Shown: positions 63,416-64,000 of the stretch, in pieces
How positions within the stretch are numbered: position 1 is the first letter of the stretch
Layout of the letters: the number at the start of each line of letters is the position of its first letter
From: Flavobacterium sp. MC2016-06
GTDB taxonomy: Bacteria > Bacteroidota > Bacteroidia > Flavobacteriales > Flavobacteriaceae
Assembly (NCBI RefSeq): GCF_009711165.2
Contig: NZ_WMID02000001.1
Location: 124,001-188,000, forward strand
DNA length: 64,000 bases
Reading direction: 5' to 3'
Program-made: the position numbers and the translations under genes
Notes under the pieces: model-generated
The model's database searches: none
Told to the model about the DNA's origin: nothing
Seen by the model: only the letters and a program-made list of their open reading frames with translations

Positions 63416-64000
63416 ATGAAAAAAACAAAAGTATGTTCTGCTTTTAAGTGGACAATAATGACTGTTGTGTTATGTTTATTTAATAATATACAAGCACAGG
63501 GTGAACAGCCTACAATTACATCATTTTCAATAAACTCAAATATACAATCTCCAAATTCTGCTAGTTTAGGGACCTATGGAGCTATTCCTGTAAGTTTATA
63601 TTCTGGGACCGCAGAAGTTTCAATACCGATATATCAAATTAATGAAGGAAATATTCCTTTGGATATTAATTTGCAACATGATGCTTCTGGAGTAAGGGTA
63701 AATTCTGTCCCTGGATGGGTAGGACAAAATTGGTCCTTACAAGCTGGAGGTTTAATACAGAGAAGTGTAAAAGGTAGATCTGCAGATGAGTTTGATGTTA
63801 CTAGAGGTAATAATAATTACAATAATTTGTTTCCGCATTTCAATTATTGGGATGATTATGGAAATGATTGTAATAATGATTATTGTTCTACCATTTTATG
63901 GCCGTGGTGGAATCAGGGATATAAATATAATATGCCAATTTTACAAAGAAGTAATTGGTCTTCAGCCCAAAATTTATATTCTATTTACCTCGATTCAAGA
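63416..64000 (+). CDS. secreted RHS-repeat-type protein (partial, 3' end off window)
   Basis: The frame opens at the ATG at 63416, with an in-frame alternative at 63392, and runs off the right edge. A signal peptide (KWTIMTVVLCLFNNIQAQ) is followed by SLGTYGAIPVSLYSGTAEVS, PLDINLQHDASGVRVNSVPG and VGQNWSLQAGGLIQRSVKG. This is the N-terminus of the Bacteroidota RHS/YD-repeat proteins, often ending in a variable toxin. Only 195 codons are visible, so the repeats and C-terminus cannot be judged. Confidence 0.85.
   Translation, partial: MKKTKVCSAFKWTIMTVVLCLFNNIQAQGEQPTITSFSINSNIQSPNSASLGTYGAIPVSLYSGTAEVSIPIYQINEGNIPLDINLQHDASGVRVNSVPGWVGQNWSLQAGGLIQRSVKGRSADEFDVTRGNNNYNNLFPHFNYWDDYGNDCNNDYCSTILWPWWNQGYKYNMPILQRSNWSSAQNLYSIYLDSR

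Overview
The window looks like chromosomal DNA of a Bacteroidota bacterium, most likely Flavobacterium or a close relative. It is AT-rich, has promoters of the TTG-N17-23-TAnnTTTG type, a LacI-controlled SusC/SusD pair, DUF6734 and DUF1826 family proteins, a Bacteroidota-style RHS protein and degenerate IS6-family transposase relics. No rRNA, tRNA or CRISPR array was seen.

The main content is two separate, paralogous loci for an extracellular contractile injection system (eCIS; the Afp/PVC/MAC type of phage-tail-like particle), both transcribed leftwards. Locus 1 (13077 down to base 1, running off the left edge) carries, in transcription order: a DUF4255/Pvc16-type protein, a conserved unknown protein (279 aa), sheath, two tube proteins, DUF5908 protein, LysM protein (Afp7 type), VgrG-like spike (Afp8), PAAR tip, gp25 protein (Afp9), baseplate J protein (Afp11) and a partial Afp12-type protein. 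A LuxR-type regulator with a degenerate receiver domain lies just upstream (13418-14281). Locus 2 (61189 down to 31527) repeats this order and continues with a PKD-domain protein, a tape-measure protein, a nucleotidyltransferase-like and a DUF6734 glycosyltransferase-like protein, a 500-bp repeat-filled gap, two DUF4157 (HELTH-motif) cargo candidates, a possible immunity protein, a peptidoglycan-binding/CHAP-like hydrolase and an Afp15-type AAA+ ATPase. The larger DUF4157 protein ends in a probable PD-(D/E)xK nuclease domain.

The 14.5-31 kb stretch between the loci holds ordinary accessory genes: a luciferase-like monooxygenase; an AraC regulator followed by a flavodoxin-like, a MoaF-like and a muconolactone-isomerase-like gene; a LacI regulator with a SusC/SusD pair; XRE and Crp/Fnr regulators; and a leftward set (DUF4345, quinone-reductase-like MDR, SDR, TetR, AraC) that carries four copies of one palindromic operator.

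Right of locus 2 are a DUF1826 gene, a decayed IS6 transposase and the start of a secreted RHS-repeat protein. Similarly oriented IS6 relics lie at 18.3, 31.4 and 62.6-63.1 kb, so locus 2 is bracketed by two of them. In locus 2 the tube, sheath, spike and baseplate genes would build the particle, the tape-measure protein sets its length, the AAA+ ATPase helps assembly, and the DUF4157 proteins are the most likely payloads. These roles are inferred from family membership and gene order.
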